61,528 nt of DNA from Actinospineispora spinosispora DSM 44797 (lineage in GTDB: Bacteria > Actinomycetota > Actinomycetes > Mycobacteriales > Pseudonocardiaceae), in the NCBI RefSeq assembly GCF_000429025.1, contig NZ_AUBB01000045.1, positions 1 through 61,528 of the forward strand, in the 5' to 3' direction. Positions within the stretch are counted from its first letter, which is position 1. Every line of letters starts with the position of its first letter. Shown piece after piece: positions 56,401-61,528 of the stretch. The translations under genes and the position numbers were made by a program. Below the pieces are notes generated by a model. That model was not told the origin of the DNA and made no database searches. It saw only the letters and a program-made list of their open reading frames with translations.

Positions 56401-59400
56401 CCGACAGCGAGTAGACCCCCATCGTCGCCAGCACGAACGGGTTCTTCAGCGCCCGGAGCGGGCCGATGAAGGCCTCATCGGCCCACGCACGGAGGGTGAA
56501 CGGGGTGATCTTCTCGGACGGCGTCGTGAACCACAGCCCGACCGCCATCAGCAGGCCGACCACCGAGGTGGCCAGCACCGCGGGGACCACGCCATAGGGG
56601 AGCAGGATCTTCTGCAGCACCTGATGGCTGGCCAAGGTCGCCGCGAGTCCCAGCCCGACCATCGCGATCGCCGTGGTCTTCCAGCTGATCTTCTTCGTGA
56701 CGGACTCGCCGGCCGCCTCGGCCGCCTTGCGCGCCTTGTCGGCCGCCGCGTGGCGGGCATCGGCGCTGGCCCTCGCCCAGTCGTCGACCTGGTAGAACAG
56801 CTGAATCCACGGCGAGGCGAGCACCCCGAGAACAAATGCGGTGACCTGGTAGGAAGTGGGCCCGGAGACCACCGCGAACGTTCCGTACGCGGCAGAGCTG
56901 AGTGCGACGCTGCCCGCTGCGCGGACCCTCGCCGGGATGTAGTCCCACAGCGTCACGTAGAGGATGACCCCGATCGCGTTGCCGGCGAGCGCCCCGACGT
57001 ACAACGTGTCCGAGGGCAGCCCGACCGACAGGCCGAGCTTCCGGGTCAGGTAGAGCCCGGCCACCGCGGTGCCCACACCGATCGCGGCGTTCGACTGGAA
57101 GATCCTGCGGTGGCTCGTCGAGGCACCCTCGCGCCACTCCGCGCTGAACAGCCGCGGCGCCGAGGAGCCGGTCTCGGACTCGGGCGACCCGCGCACGGGG
57201 GTGCCCTCGGTCGCCGAGCCGGGTGCGGACGGGGTGTTCCGGCGCTTCACCAGCGCCATGCCCACCGGAACGGCGGCGAGGCCCGCGGCCGCGATCAGCG
57301 GTGCGACGCCGCTCCACTCTGCCAACTCCCACAGACCGGTCGAGGCCAGTACGACGACGAGCTTGCCGACTGCCGCGCCGAGGTCCTTCGCGGCGCGTGC
57401 CAGGTACAGGTCGTTCTTGGCGTCCTCCCCGGCGAACACCTTCGCCAGTACGGCGCTGCCGCCGATGGCGACCGCGGTGGACGCGACCTCGCCGTTGACC
57501 GCCTGGAAGGTGACGCCGTGACCGGCGCCGCCGAGGAACTGGGTGGCCGCGAGTAGCACGCCGCCGGCGGCCATGAGCAGGGTCGCGCCGAACACGAAGG
57601 TGTGGGGGGAGCGCTCCAGGAAGCTCTGCCTGCTCGTGCCCGCCTTGGCCGCCTTGTGGTTGAGCAGGTCGAGCGCGACGAACAGACCGGCGAGCACGAG
57701 CCCGCCGAACACCAGGCCGTAGTCGGCGACGAGCTCCTCGAAGCCGGTGACGCCGGTCAGCGTCAACGCCGCCTCGAGGAAGGCGTCCAGCGGTGCGATG
57801 GCCATCTGGACGAGTCCGGACAGGAGCACGACGGTCAGCACGGTCCGGATGCCGAGGACCCGTCGGATGCCGGCGAGCGCACCCTCTTTCGTGTCACTGG
57901 TCTCCGCAGCAGCGTCCGGCATGATCGTCAGCACGACGACACCGGCGACGGCCATCGCGGGGGCGCTGAGCAGCGCGGTGTAGCGCAGCGAGTGCTCCAG
58001 CAGCCCGGTCTGGATCTGCAGCACGTTCGGGGCCAGGAACGTCAGGCCCAGCATCACGAAGCCGACCAGGCCGTCCTTCAGGATCACCCGCTTGTCGGTC
58101 CCGCCGCGCGCGAAGTCCGCATCGCGCCGGGCTCCGGTGGCGCCGACCCACCGGCTCATGAGGTCGAACAGCTTCGGCCAGGCGCTGGCGGTCGTGCCGA
58201 GGACGAACCCGGCGGTCAGCGCGCTGATCGCGCCGATGTCCAGTGCATAGATGCCGTATCCGACGACGGAGCCGACGAACGCGATCGTCAACAGTGTGCG
58301 GACGCCGATCTTGCTCGCGGTCAGGATCGTGGCGATGCTGCCGACGACGAACCCGGAGAGCGTGGCGGCGGCCAAGGGACCCGCGGACAGGCCCGGGACC
58401 TTTTCGACGAGAACCCTGGTGTTGTAGAGCGGGCTCATCAGCGTGGCCGATCCGAGTGCGGCGGCTGCCATGAACGCGAGCCGGTGCGACCAGCTGACAC
58501 CGTTGCGCCACTCGTTGACCGAGGCGCGCACCTTCCCGAGGCGGGAGACGGTCGGCGGGCCACGCACCGGGTTGCCGGCCAGCAACGCCTCCAGCGTGGT
58601 GAGAGCCACGTGCAGCCGGTCGGCGAGGTCGTCGAGTTCGGTGAGCGCATCAGTCTTGGCGGCCGGCAGGGCGAGCTCGTCGCCGAGCCGGATCAGCTCG
58701 GTGCGCAGCATGCCCGCCCGCGCGAGCCTGGTGGCGTCCCAGCTGAACTTCGACGCGTCGTCGAGCGCGGTCACCGCGCCGGCCGCGACGGCGCGCAGCG
58801 CGGCACGACGGTCGGTGAGGTCGCCGGGGGCGACGTGCAACGCGGTGAGGGAGGAGCGGCTGACGGCGAGCAGCCGGGCGGTGTGATGGTCAGCGAGGTC
58901 GCTCTCCCGCGCGGCCCGCGCCAGCATCGCCGTGCGCTCCGCCGGGGTGGCGGTGAGCGGGTTGATGCGGGGGGCGCTCGCCCACACGCTCCACACCCGC
59001 ACGACCGCGCCGTTGACGACGACGAAGCGTTCGCTGCCGGTGAGCCGCGTGTCCAGGTTCGCGGGCAGGCGCTGGTCGGTGACCGGCAGCGCGATCGCGT
59101 CGTCGGCGGCGAACACCCGGTGGACCCGGTAGTCGGTGAGCCAGCGAGCCATCTCGGCGAGCGCGTTGCGTACGTGCACGACCGGGTGCAGCACGGCGCC
59201 GAGCACCAGGTCGATCACGTCGAGGGTCGCGCCGTCGACCTGGGTCAGCCAGTCGCGCGGGTGCCGTAGCTCCAGCAGGTCGATGTCGCGGTCGGTGATG
59301 ACCCCGAGGCCCATCAGCGCGATCACGCCGGAGATGAACACGGTGCCGACGGTGGCGGTGAGTGAGGTGGCGGCGGGGATGCCGAGCAGGGCGACCAGGC

Positions 59401-61528
59401 CACCGACGATGACCATGCCGGAGCCGATCGCGTCGCCGATGGCGTGCTCGAGGTTGGCCTCGCCGACCTTCCCCGGAATGTTGCGGAACAGCGCGACCGT
59501 GCCGAGGTTGCCGGCGATGCTGACCACACCCGCGACCACCGGCAGCCACACCGGACCGGCCAGATCGACGCTGCCTGCGGTGAGCGCCTCGTAGCCGAGG
59601 ACCAGACCGGAGCCGAGGATCGCCAGGCCGATCACCCGGTTGGCGAACTGGTCGAACCGCGTCGAGGCGATCCGCGCGCCCGCGATGGCCAGCAACCCTG
59701 GCAGCAGGTCGAACAGGTTGTGGTAACCGTCCGCGGTCACCAGCGGGGAGTGCGAGATCGCCCCGAGCCACAGCTGGATGCCACTGGCCGCACCCATGAT
59801 GCCCAGCGAGATCCAGGCAGCCTTGGCGGCACGCAGGCGGGCCGCCTGGTCGGAGGCGGGCGTGCCGTCGAACGCCGAAGGCTCACCCTCGTCGTGGCCA
59901 TGTCCGTTGGCGTCCGGCGTGGACGGTCCAGCCGGACCGCGTGGCGCACCCGGGCCGGCAGGTCCGGCCGGCCCGGCTCGTCGGTTGATCGCGCGCAGGA
60001 TCATCACGGCGGTGCCGAGCGCGATCGTCGTGGGGACCGCGACGGGCAGGTGCTCCATCCACAGACGGATCAGGCCGTAGGAGGCGAGTGCGAGGCCACC
60101 GGTGTTCGGTGCGTTGAGGAAGGCGCCGCTCTTCCAACCGGTCCACGGCTTCAGCAGCCAGTCGCCGTGGCGATCGGCGATCCGCCTGCCGAGCCGGGAG
60201 GCGGCGAGCCACTCACCGGCCGGGGTGCCGGCCAGCTTCGTCTGCGTCAGGTACAGGAACGCCCCGGTCAGCACGACGATCGGCAGGGCGTGCACCGGAG
60301 CCGTGATTACATTCCACTGGTGACCGCCGACGCTCACGACGGCGACGACGGAGGCGCCGATGAACCAGGCCGCGGCGGGGAGCAGCGCCCGATGGGACTG
60401 GCCGCGGGTGGCGATGAACGCGGCGAACATACCGATCGGGATGAGGACGTACCAGGGGCTGGCGAACGAGAAGAAGGTGTAGCCGAGCACTCCGGCCGCG
60501 ACCGTGATGGTCGGGACGGACAGCCAACCGGCCCATCGGGTGAACTGGTTGTCAGGAGTGTGCTCCCGGATGTCGTGGCGGTCGGTGAATCCGGTGGGCA
60601 GCGCCTTGATGATGGCGTTCTTCGCGGCGGGGACCGCGCCGATGAGGAACAACGATTCGGCTGCCGCGAACAGGCCCGCATCCAGGCCCGCGATCCCTCC
60701 GTGGAATGCGGCGGGCAGGTGCAGGCTGAGATTGACCATCCAGGTCACCGCGACGTTGGTCAGCAGCACGGCCTTGATCCAGTCGGGCAGATTGGTGAGC
60801 CGCTGGATGACCACGTTGGTGATGCCCCGGTCCGCGAAGGAGATGAGGGCGCCGACCAGGACGTAGCCGGGGATGGGACCGAGCCCGATCGTGGTCGCGA
60901 CGGCCGCCGTGGCCGCCGCGTAGCTGACAGCCGTGATTCCCTTCGGGCTGACCAGTGCCTTGACGGCGGAGCGCGGGGTGACGCGGGCGCCCGGGGGAGC
61001 GTTGCGGTTGATGACCCACATCAGCAGCGCGAGGGTCCCGCCGAGTGCCCCGGTGGTGGAGGCGAGCACCGGAGCACTGGTCAGCAGGTAGACGATGCCG
61101 TAGGTGCCGAGCGACGCGGCGGACGCCTTGCCCCAGAACAACGCCTGAGCCTGGGGCGCCTTGTGCGCGGCAGCCTTCGCCCGCTCCGCGCGCCACGTCT
61201 TGTAGTCGTGCCACATGGCGAAGACCGACTCGCCGGTCCAGGCGAGGTAGGTGCTCCAGATCAGCAGGAACTGGGTCGGTTCCAGGTGGTAGTTAGGCTC
61301 GGTGAGCTGGATGCCCATCAGCGGGATCGAGGCGAGGACCGCCAGGTAGGCGTTGTTGGTCGTCCAGCGGGCGACGTGCTTCCACTTCTTGCTCGTCCGG
61401 GTCGGGTTCTTCCTGCCGTGCCAGCCGGCGATCGCGGCGACGGTGCCGATGACGAAGAAGCTGGCGTTGGCGTCGAGGAACGTCGCGTTGACCCAGAAAT
61501 CGACGCTCATCACCGGGAGGGTCAGCAT
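44306..61528 (-). CDS. Giant multidomain membrane-associated protein, N-terminal 5,700 residues
   Basis: The frame is open from the window's right edge and remains meaningful to Gln 5700 at 44429; the final 41 codons to 44306 are out of frame. An ATG falls exactly at the edge, but MLTLPVMSVDFWVNATFLDA does not look like a clear N-terminus and the gene may continue beyond. Order: about fourteen membrane segments (1-510); CDF-like transporter (560-755); MFS-like modules (1000-1430 and 1465-1925); FHA tetrad (2030-2440); degenerate YExxR domain (2599); HEWMH metallopeptidase (3402); HEVQH (3583); HEMAH (3884); HELGH (4387); second FHA tetrad (4430-4865); VVS-repeat domains and a decayed trypsin-like domain (4970-5700). 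The transporters suggest that the N-terminal end sits in the membrane. No promoter can be seen because the 5' end is not covered. Confidence 0.85.
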   Translation of the reverse strand: MLTLPVMSVDFWVNATFLDANASFFVIGTVAAIAGWHGRKNPTRTSKKWKHVARWTTNNAYLAVLASIPLMGIQLTEPNYHLEPTQFLLIWSTYLAWTGESVFAMWHDYKTWRAERAKAAAHKAPQAQALFWGKASAASLGTYGIVYLLTSAPVLASTTGALGGTLALLMWVINRNAPPGARVTPRSAVKALVSPKGITAVSYAAATAAVATTIGLGPIPGYVLVGALISFADRGITNVVIQRLTNLPDWIKAVLLTNVAVTWMVNLSLHLPAAFHGGIAGLDAGLFAAAESLFLIGAVPAAKNAIIKALPTGFTDRHDIREHTPDNQFTRWAGWLSVPTITVAAGVLGYTFFSFASPWYVLIPIGMFAAFIATRGQSHRALLPAAAWFIGASVVAVVSVGGHQWNVITAPVHALPIVVLTGAFLYLTQTKLAGTPAGEWLAASRLGRRIADRHGDWLLKPWTGWKSGAFLNAPNTGGLALASYGLIRLWMEHLPVAVPTTIALGTAVMILRAINRRAGPAGPAGPGAPRGPAGPSTPDANGHGHDEGEPSAFDGTPASDQAARLRAAKAAWISLGIMGAASGIQLWLGAISHSPLVTADGYHNLFDLLPGLLAIAGARIASTRFDQFANRVIGLAILGSGLVLGYEALTAGSVDLAGPVWLPVVAGVVSIAGNLGTVALFRNIPGKVGEANLEHAIGDAIGSGMVIVGGLVALLGIPAATSLTATVGTVFISGVIALMGLGVITDRDIDLLELRHPRDWLTQVDGATLDVIDLVLGAVLHPVVHVRNALAEMARWLTDYRVHRVFAADDAIALPVTDQRLPANLDTRLTGSERFVVVNGAVVRVWSVWASAPRINPLTATPAERTAMLARAARESDLADHHTARLLAVSRSSLTALHVAPGDLTDRRAALRAVAAGAVTALDDASKFSWDATRLARAGMLRTELIRLGDELALPAAKTDALTELDDLADRLHVALTTLEALLAGNPVRGPPTVSRLGKVRASVNEWRNGVSWSHRLAFMAAAALGSATLMSPLYNTRVLVEKVPGLSAGPLAAATLSGFVVGSIATILTASKIGVRTLLTIAFVGSVVGYGIYALDIGAISALTAGFVLGTTASAWPKLFDLMSRWVGATGARRDADFARGGTDKRVILKDGLVGFVMLGLTFLAPNVLQIQTGLLEHSLRYTALLSAPAMAVAGVVVLTIMPDAAAETSDTKEGALAGIRRVLGIRTVLTVVLLSGLVQMAIAPLDAFLEAALTLTGVTGFEELVADYGLVFGGLVLAGLFVALDLLNHKAAKAGTSRQSFLERSPHTFVFGATLLMAAGGVLLAATQFLGGAGHGVTFQAVNGEVASTAVAIGGSAVLAKVFAGEDAKNDLYLARAAKDLGAAVGKLVVVLASTGLWELAEWSGVAPLIAAAGLAAVPVGMALVKRRNTPSAPGSATEGTPVRGSPESETGSSAPRLFSAEWREGASTSHRRIFQSNAAIGVGTAVAGLYLTRKLGLSVGLPSDTLYVGALAGNAIGVILYVTLWDYIPARVRAAGSVALSSAAYGTFAVVSGPTSYQVTAFVLGVLASPWIQLFYQVDDWARASADARHAAADKARKAAEAAGESVTKKISWKTTAIAMVGLGLAATLASHQVLQKILLPYGVVPAVLATSVVGLLMAVGLWFTTPSEKITPFTLRAWADEAFIGPLRALKNPFVLATMGVYSLSAMMLGSFDGLWDPVLKETGAPSLLILLLNYGLIAGDVFIVMVALVGDWVTARSGTERDFLEEKAKPFTLGMAIVMAFGAASVWFSQSVLGDPAIGISINAVAGEAGSVGMIIAVGALLRNQITDVLRRREANNFLQATKALSMWLLGAQLSARTFEGHTSGLAAGWQGVSTQIGLAGAGMLAMALVVYFWEPLSRFATGVKNRVTAALHARIGKGNGSTRGPTGTDDPEAPTSPGHGDRGSVSVSALARVTTLLSAAVATAYLFGMALPMPVLGAALVGVLVGGASWVALALPASRFQRTAGLVQRAANLFQRRVEAAPRPTPAVLIRPGRGEHTIAGTWLSIGSDEHNDLVIRDDQGVSGKHAMLNFSDGAWYVGDVGSATGVRVNQMRIDRAIRLYDGDTLTVGATSFLFHSTGPARPTTPVAAELVPQGGTAPVGLTANPFRIGRDRLLNDLVLADDYGVENQHAELRFHNDSWYVADFVREPGNPTLHENRPITGYTRLTDGDMLTFGDTVFQFRFTAPEPTPAALTSNDGLASHRITGDRVFLGRSGDNWLVLTDPMASRHHAALRFRDGSWWASDLGSANGSTLNGRPLTRTYVRLSDGDKLRFGTTTYVFRDLRPEAMEAWAALAPTLAWFTTGGWWRGSSYVITAKTLFIGRDPERAHLVFTDERVPGQHARLRFYAGAWHLTDLGSTNGTKVNGDRITGSTQLRDRDKITVDGTTLVFHVKADSTPTRAPPADPSQDGPRGGPLYAGDWLDGRDGQLRDLLVRLWHTGYLDPIALGVIDLGLFDHARFDPELLALALERDVRLFTWNTDQGDAAAVLNAHDMAWVNDPAAPLLAYSWVDPLQYQLIGDGVVLFPRWVLERAGEHQRRGLLPSTWLADVLAYELRYRVLRDATVTEEARLAAREQLVGQWLRAEHAAQDGDVTAQVDVAAELEGLDAELAELLAGGAGAGSSWDRLAALRAVATAAELADVAEALRVRFGENLRPWMRMVAAERALSATNEHWQLDPATLRLLVSDDPSSPVGALAEALRELVALEDSAAGVELLDELGRLEDALEDSVTLTDPSESETQVADRLRQAYEAVSGDIEVQALWMRVGFLHGSLVRRRATAYSDLGSTSLDDLSDARAKLDKAFKTALNASTENPVWQDTVAVAAELGFLMMSSVQELESLRLHRAPVASGEALAYLLRAQAKFLMTEASQVDRQPWYIDRPQEEQAHDFLRLYDNTIRALTELRDALRHDPNALTVMLEAAGEAISDVVYDTRTLADPLTPEQFAGVVMDHFAWWDRSEALFMSQDENPDNDLTQLDALLSSQVEERHELLTAGREGLARDLGISPGELDRLLADYDRGPEGRPGFGWGDDRGSAPAATLAGVAVLLSAAALTAATLGAAVPMPVLVAAAAVVGAGVLAGLVKAVTALPARWVSRIAVVLVVLVLLNQPADAHGVVGPVLSAGALPIFGRFPAAHLAVLRRTHAVALDGLEKKDGGDFGLALAEVGRRLAGLAGDPTGPVRVHTTAVGSLWAAAGQVENNLGALRTLLDDPNLDATERLRLDGRVAQLTEQLNGLNTQIYGLWLNEDPRRAFAVEGWDALDADVRRGFAAAYALVVNSGPGVYLHDKTKNARVRILPDAAFEAAWRAHGETRGVPTAFASPRAGLMVFRESSFRIGDRPGLEHDSLVIESAGALVHEWMHLADTTRNRTQGERNAFWVQRLLTQVADHRAALAYLGDHQNGATRSDRDYLARQRYLVAFWDELVRTWRPADQAPGTFPLPSYYDTLGTGPFAMAGSDEPVELIPGGGLFSSPRATLAAGGPFFKKKTQGRDAGGLGIGIERPSGRVVSLDYRETEAAAAATWELVEQQHPTPRVVKHEVQHYRHRYRLPGLGELFQTLQWGTGARHIDLVRYAEVDQYGKWAAFNDTQVPDTRARSMLPAVFQGALRRNAGDTRPDADAHLTIHLSLVLVNHLLSQPNQTRSLSELVAELAGDTGDRVLSDTPENTLRRAVAQHPRLRLTTVRRTDGTTDTVVWLVPIEPVGGPTPKLAVGETATRTWPEPDDSLLIRDEGLGATIHKAFRLFLELTGEQTMDPTTRANLERLMPWVMAHSYWSQTSTSFVQWNGDQPDSDLPDLRFWVSRSALDMFTRDVLDTFDLLEAPVSREEAAEYGLLFLVWHEMAHVLQHAYGLGSENALHQLALDSFAAGLSVPLAIPTGGLTTSLQLETERFAEGLAALLLERHINRTRDDLTPRQRYFLPDLQRSAFADSTYSGLAEAHLGGPTSNSPELPGYLYFHNHPATSAILALQPGRVVRAGRWTTGQLAGTRPELALLTAAEALTDDYPVDPQFWFQARDMLDAMIEIPAESRTWLHQQLLAQLLRLADGTAGPEAVKAMPAGLTSALRGQRGGGVLSTFWSRTDGTGQLALLLLAAEFGPREWPVWLLEMPAKARTSAQMLTMARWAIDRQNQLRYHTALDKLLRNLPAKSRTGFLLGWLDLASALTEFGPRFIARNAEREIIRALFMLDIGMTKLPTAGQAKALSASAEWVRSEAGPAVPAERSSVGGFLVRGGMREPGDDRRFRRLLPDLVKVARVADARSATGEPLSTPTGLLDLFLDAELARPLLAEEGLEYLIEDMVSHAWTHDRFAPFGALVSFVHTSDDLVALTPYLPEGFWGRFTAHELGHLDETWEPGYNDDEHNDDAARLFADIDAALEKRRAEPPVPAVLILRHGKHRMELPLTGSPSTLGRNSRNDLVIAGDMGVSGEHAQLTWTSGAWHLTDLESTNGTKVNHERITPGVPFRLAHGMQITVGTTNLFVNLGGMPVAETPVPTPSDDPAPESSTHRPSHIESRTEWSDPVVAELVRPGGEIEVVAGDPFFIGRDAEHNDLVLADDYSVGDEHARLFFLNGSWHVQDMDATNPTLVNGRPISATTALRTGDRLTFGNTEFTFRLQAPAPVPPTAAAIVARGGGHRWEPQGNRMSIGRHESNDLVVADSKASGFHALLTFFAGAWHLVDSGSMNGTWVNGERITQPRALRDGDQLTIGGRGYVFRDLTRTGELRARLTPSDSRSRSTYLVDGPMEIGADLSNDPRLPGAPGVAAFHAWLSIRAGAWYLTGYGRHGDTGIHETLVNGERIAEATRLGDGDVITIGSVQFVFRLGHGPRTTRGPPTGRFPWGGFTVAVLGGLFAVLALRHGGDAAGPALATALGWLPGRNAPRGEAVLTLGKVSPSDLNAYRDAVRAAAEVPSTALPEIPASEPKAVRAAQLRVVSSAELIERLIAGGRTPAEAERLENSVGLYAIGRTVYLTSRRASELNQPYGPGARSRDWLVRALRLVVTHTLQSLLGRDELTPDEEVTRQQLITEIRRSRLAEARESEHWASPLDTHLRWALPATTTVGPGSASTPGLATSHPALRVVSASDLVVRLRDVWIATSATETAVTRLLPRLLGQTVYVTDELVAELSAHESGADLAGDWLHRAATTLLEQGAMTALLAELDAARTRFTDSMVRVLFTHDGDVLSVNAAVEQLLAGRTFPAGAHQIVAGGLRTALTVSVLDAKSSPRYSPAGTPSLITDHRANIALIDLNWLADPRISADIVDGMAVLYVGGADTGYAITGDLLGANREPLTAAVRMLVATIEQWTGERHTADSTLRLFADIVEHSQPLPAGSSGLVNRSVRRATVRRSPTATAPDTWELVAVRGSRGNRLVGLYPVDAFTDGNGEQVEAIGPLGDDSDLLEAFGHLAAVSSGGVVRGSGLHFADDVFLTSADAVRGAKRSDLRVARSLTPEPVRQIATMTWNDDSAIGFGLSALLADGGRADHRVAVADRVRVGQRLWVAGHQRGASWGYMMLAAGRVLAVDAAGIRIGLAGGVVLPDGFVFTDDGGLVGVVMHGRDGNRDNIHVRVLTPRLLGEAMQQLLPQLDRQAPEIRSHASALTHPYTHAEEVALRAALPKARRLAAKTLGELPARAQDPRVRIVSAEDLERLVGEKLGSAEQASRSSTSWAPTRWARRSTSPTVASTRSPGTSPIADCPRTG
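44427..44431 (-). other. Frame break within the giant gene (one base missing in a C run)
   Basis: The plus strand reads GAGGCCTGCTC. Coding-strand codons GAG CAG are followed by GCC in the old frame but must be read GGC CTC CAG to enter the new one. Adding a single G restores EQGLQVVHQLGAYTMGTTLY, which aligns with the sister repeat LENSVGLYAIGRTVYLTSRR. Confidence 0.85.
44650..45180 (-). other. Giant protein: decayed trypsin-like domain
   Basis: GSGLHFADDVFLTSADAV occupies the place of the usual GSGF...VTAAHVV, with the catalytic His lost. RVGQRLWVAGHQRG matches the VGQRLVVVGYPHG strand of the intact copy at 39590-40075. The region where GxSGG should stand reads GGVVLPDGFVFTDDGG, without Ser. 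It is probably a non-catalytic binding domain. Confidence 0.5.
46935..48240 (-). other. Giant protein: FHA domains 5-8 (second tetrad)
   Basis: Approximate spans are 47950-48240, 47550-47845, 47245-47530 and 46935-47235. Motifs: LGRNSRNDLVIAGDMGVSGEH with STNGTKVN; IGRDAEHNDLVLADDYSV; IGRHESNDLVVADSKAS with SMNGTWVNG; and a diverged IGADLSNDPRLPG. Domain by domain they match FHA 1-4 in order (for example VAELV...NDLVLADDY in 2 and 6), so the block was duplicated as a unit. Confidence 0.88.
48270..48480 (-). other. Giant protein: HELGH zincin motif
   Basis: GRFTAHELGHLDETWEPG (motif at 48356-48370) is followed by an Asp/Glu/His-rich patch (NDDEHNDDAARLF) that may supply the remaining ligand. 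It lies immediately before the second FHA tetrad. Confidence 0.55.
49560..50060 (-). other. Giant protein: HEMAH zincin domain
   Basis: LVWHEMAHVLQHAYGLGSEN (motif at 49865-49879) is a well-formed zincin helix with hydrophobic residues around the two His. A downstream ETERFAEGLAALLLE supplies a candidate Glu ligand, as in gluzincins. This is the most convincing metallopeptidase core in the protein. Confidence 0.7.
50250..50950 (-). other. Giant protein: HEVQH-containing region
   Basis: PRVVKHEVQHYRHRYRLPG (motif at 50768-50782) contains HExxH, but the surroundings are His/Arg-rich and strand-like rather than a clear zincin helix. A helix-turn-helix-like stretch (SLSELVAELAGDTGDRVL, then TLRRAVAQHP) follows. 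Metallopeptidase activity is uncertain. Confidence 0.35.
51060..52130 (-). other. Giant protein: HEWMH metallopeptidase module
   Basis: A membrane helix (VVLVVLVLLNQPADAHG) leads to GRFPAAHLAVLRRTHAVAL, then to a zincin core LVHEWMHLADTTRN (51311-51325) and ERNAFWVQ, whose Glu is a candidate third zinc ligand. It closes with FWDELVRTWRP and PLPSYY. The same layout recurs at 13970-15040. Confidence 0.7.
53600..53960 (-). other. Giant protein: degenerate zincin-like repeat, copy 1 (YELRYR)
   Basis: It begins DMAWVNDPAAPLLAYSWVDP and carries YELRYR (53717-53734) where a related copy at 23380-23690 has HHERTHH. It then has ARLAAREQLVGQWLRAEH. The two metal-binding His are replaced, so it should not bind zinc. 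Confidence 0.6.
54215..55435 (-). other. Giant protein: FHA domains 1-4 (first tetrad)
   Basis: Four FHA folds in tandem. Approximate spans are 55160-55435, 54840-55130, 54545-54825 and 54215-54515. Core motifs are IGSDEHNDLVIRDDQGVSGKH, IGRDRLLNDLVLADDYGV, LGRSGDNWLVLTDPMASRHH with SANGSTLNG, and IGRDPERAHLVF with STNGTKVNG. Only domain 3 keeps the full Arg/Ser/His/Asn set for phosphothreonine binding; the others lack one or more. FHA domains read phosphothreonine, so partner or intramolecular phosphosites are likely. Confidence 0.88.
55750..57140 (-). other. Giant protein: MFS-like 12-TM module 2
   Basis: A second multi-helix module of the same size. It starts STSHRRIFQSNAAIGVGTAV (module 1 has VSWSHRLAFMAAAALGS), has a charged central loop rich in Ala/Lys, and ends VVYFWEPLSRFATGVKNRVT. 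Matching entry sequences suggest that the two arose by duplication. Confidence 0.5.
57240..58520 (-). other. Giant protein: MFS-like 12-TM module 1
   Basis: About twelve hydrophobic helices follow WSHRLAFMAAAALGSATLMS, including GLSAGPLAAATLSGFVVGSI and a central charged loop at the six-helix midpoint (AAETSDTKEGALAGIRRVLG). The fold is inferred from helix number and the midpoint loop. The classic GxxxDRxGRR motif is not seen. Confidence 0.5.
59270..59850 (-). other. Giant protein: cation diffusion facilitator-like transporter module
   Basis: Two HxxxD metal-site motifs of CDF zinc/cation transporters occur in the right helices: HNLFD (His603/Asp607) in TADGYHNLFDLLPGLLA, and HAIGD (His695/Asp699) in LEHAIGDAIGSGMVIVGGLV. 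The 92-residue spacing fits TM2 to TM5, and a His-rich patch precedes the module as in many CDF proteins. The usual cytosolic C-terminal domain is not obvious. A working transporter inside so large a chain would be unusual. Confidence 0.7.
59990..61528 (-). other. Giant protein: N-terminal polytopic membrane region
   Basis: About fourteen hydrophobic helices over roughly 510 residues, for example FFVIGTVAAIAGW, FLLIWSTYLAWTGESVFAMW, TITVAAGVLGYTFFSFASPW and LLPAAAWFIGASVVAVVSV. I recognise no transporter signature. A Pro/Gly-rich linker (AGPAGPAGPGAPRGPAGPS) and a His/Asp/Glu-rich patch (NGHGHDEGE) lead into the next module. Confidence 0.7.

Noticed and set aside
1..61528. CRISPR arrays, tRNA or rRNA genes, insertion sequences, origins
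   Set aside because: I saw no regularly spaced repeats, cloverleaf with CCA-end context, rRNA motifs, transposase domains or DnaA-box clusters.
10263..61528. Polyketide or non-ribosomal peptide synthase as the explanation for the giant gene
   Set aside because: No ketosynthase, acyltransferase, adenylation, condensation or carrier-protein motifs were seen.

Overview
The window is very GC-rich DNA with the codon use of an actinomycete. The 47-bp palindromes at 245 and 9056, together with an ECF41-type sigma operon, point to Pseudonocardiaceae, probably Amycolatopsis or a close relative. The genus is an inference from remembered repeat families, not a search result.

Left arm (1-10188), ordinary small genes. 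This holds the C-terminal end of an OmpR/PhoB-type response regulator; a decayed Phd/YefM antitoxin with its operator still intact; an nSTAND NTPase with an N-terminal HTH and 14 WD40 repeats; a short unknown ORF; a Gly-rich reading frame that looks frameshifted; a class I methyltransferase; and a compact ECF41 unit. That unit consists of the sigma factor translationally coupled to an epimerase/reductase, with a divergent DoxX-like gene. Both arms carry a recognisable ECF41 promoter (TGTCACA-N16-CGTC/CGTT). A secreted alpha/beta hydrolase closes the arm.

Right arm (10263-61528), essentially one gene on the minus strand. Two very long open frames meet at about 44428, where a single missing base in a C run (G run on the coding strand) breaks the frame in the middle of a recognisable repeated domain. 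With that base restored the frame runs at least 17,088 codons and may continue past the window edge. From N to C it carries: a region of about fourteen membrane segments; a cation-diffusion-facilitator-like transporter; two MFS-like 12-TM modules; four FHA domains; a series of HExxH metallopeptidase-like domains, several degenerate; four more FHA domains; a decayed trypsin-like domain; a ninth FHA domain; two trypsin-like domains with complete triads; long helical regions; a CxxC-containing domain; seven winged-helix units; a second metallopeptidase module; an aminoglycoside-phosphotransferase-like kinase; and a helical C-terminal region. Many modules are duplicated thousands of residues apart, and short hydrophobic cassettes beginning with a D-D/R/T-G-S signature recur between them.

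The giant gene is the outstanding object here. Its parts (transporters, phosphothreonine readers, proteases, DNA-binding-like domains, a kinase) look like a membrane-anchored signalling or processing machine, or a polyprotein, but the sequence alone does not show its function. No WXG100, EccC or other secretion gene is visible next to it.
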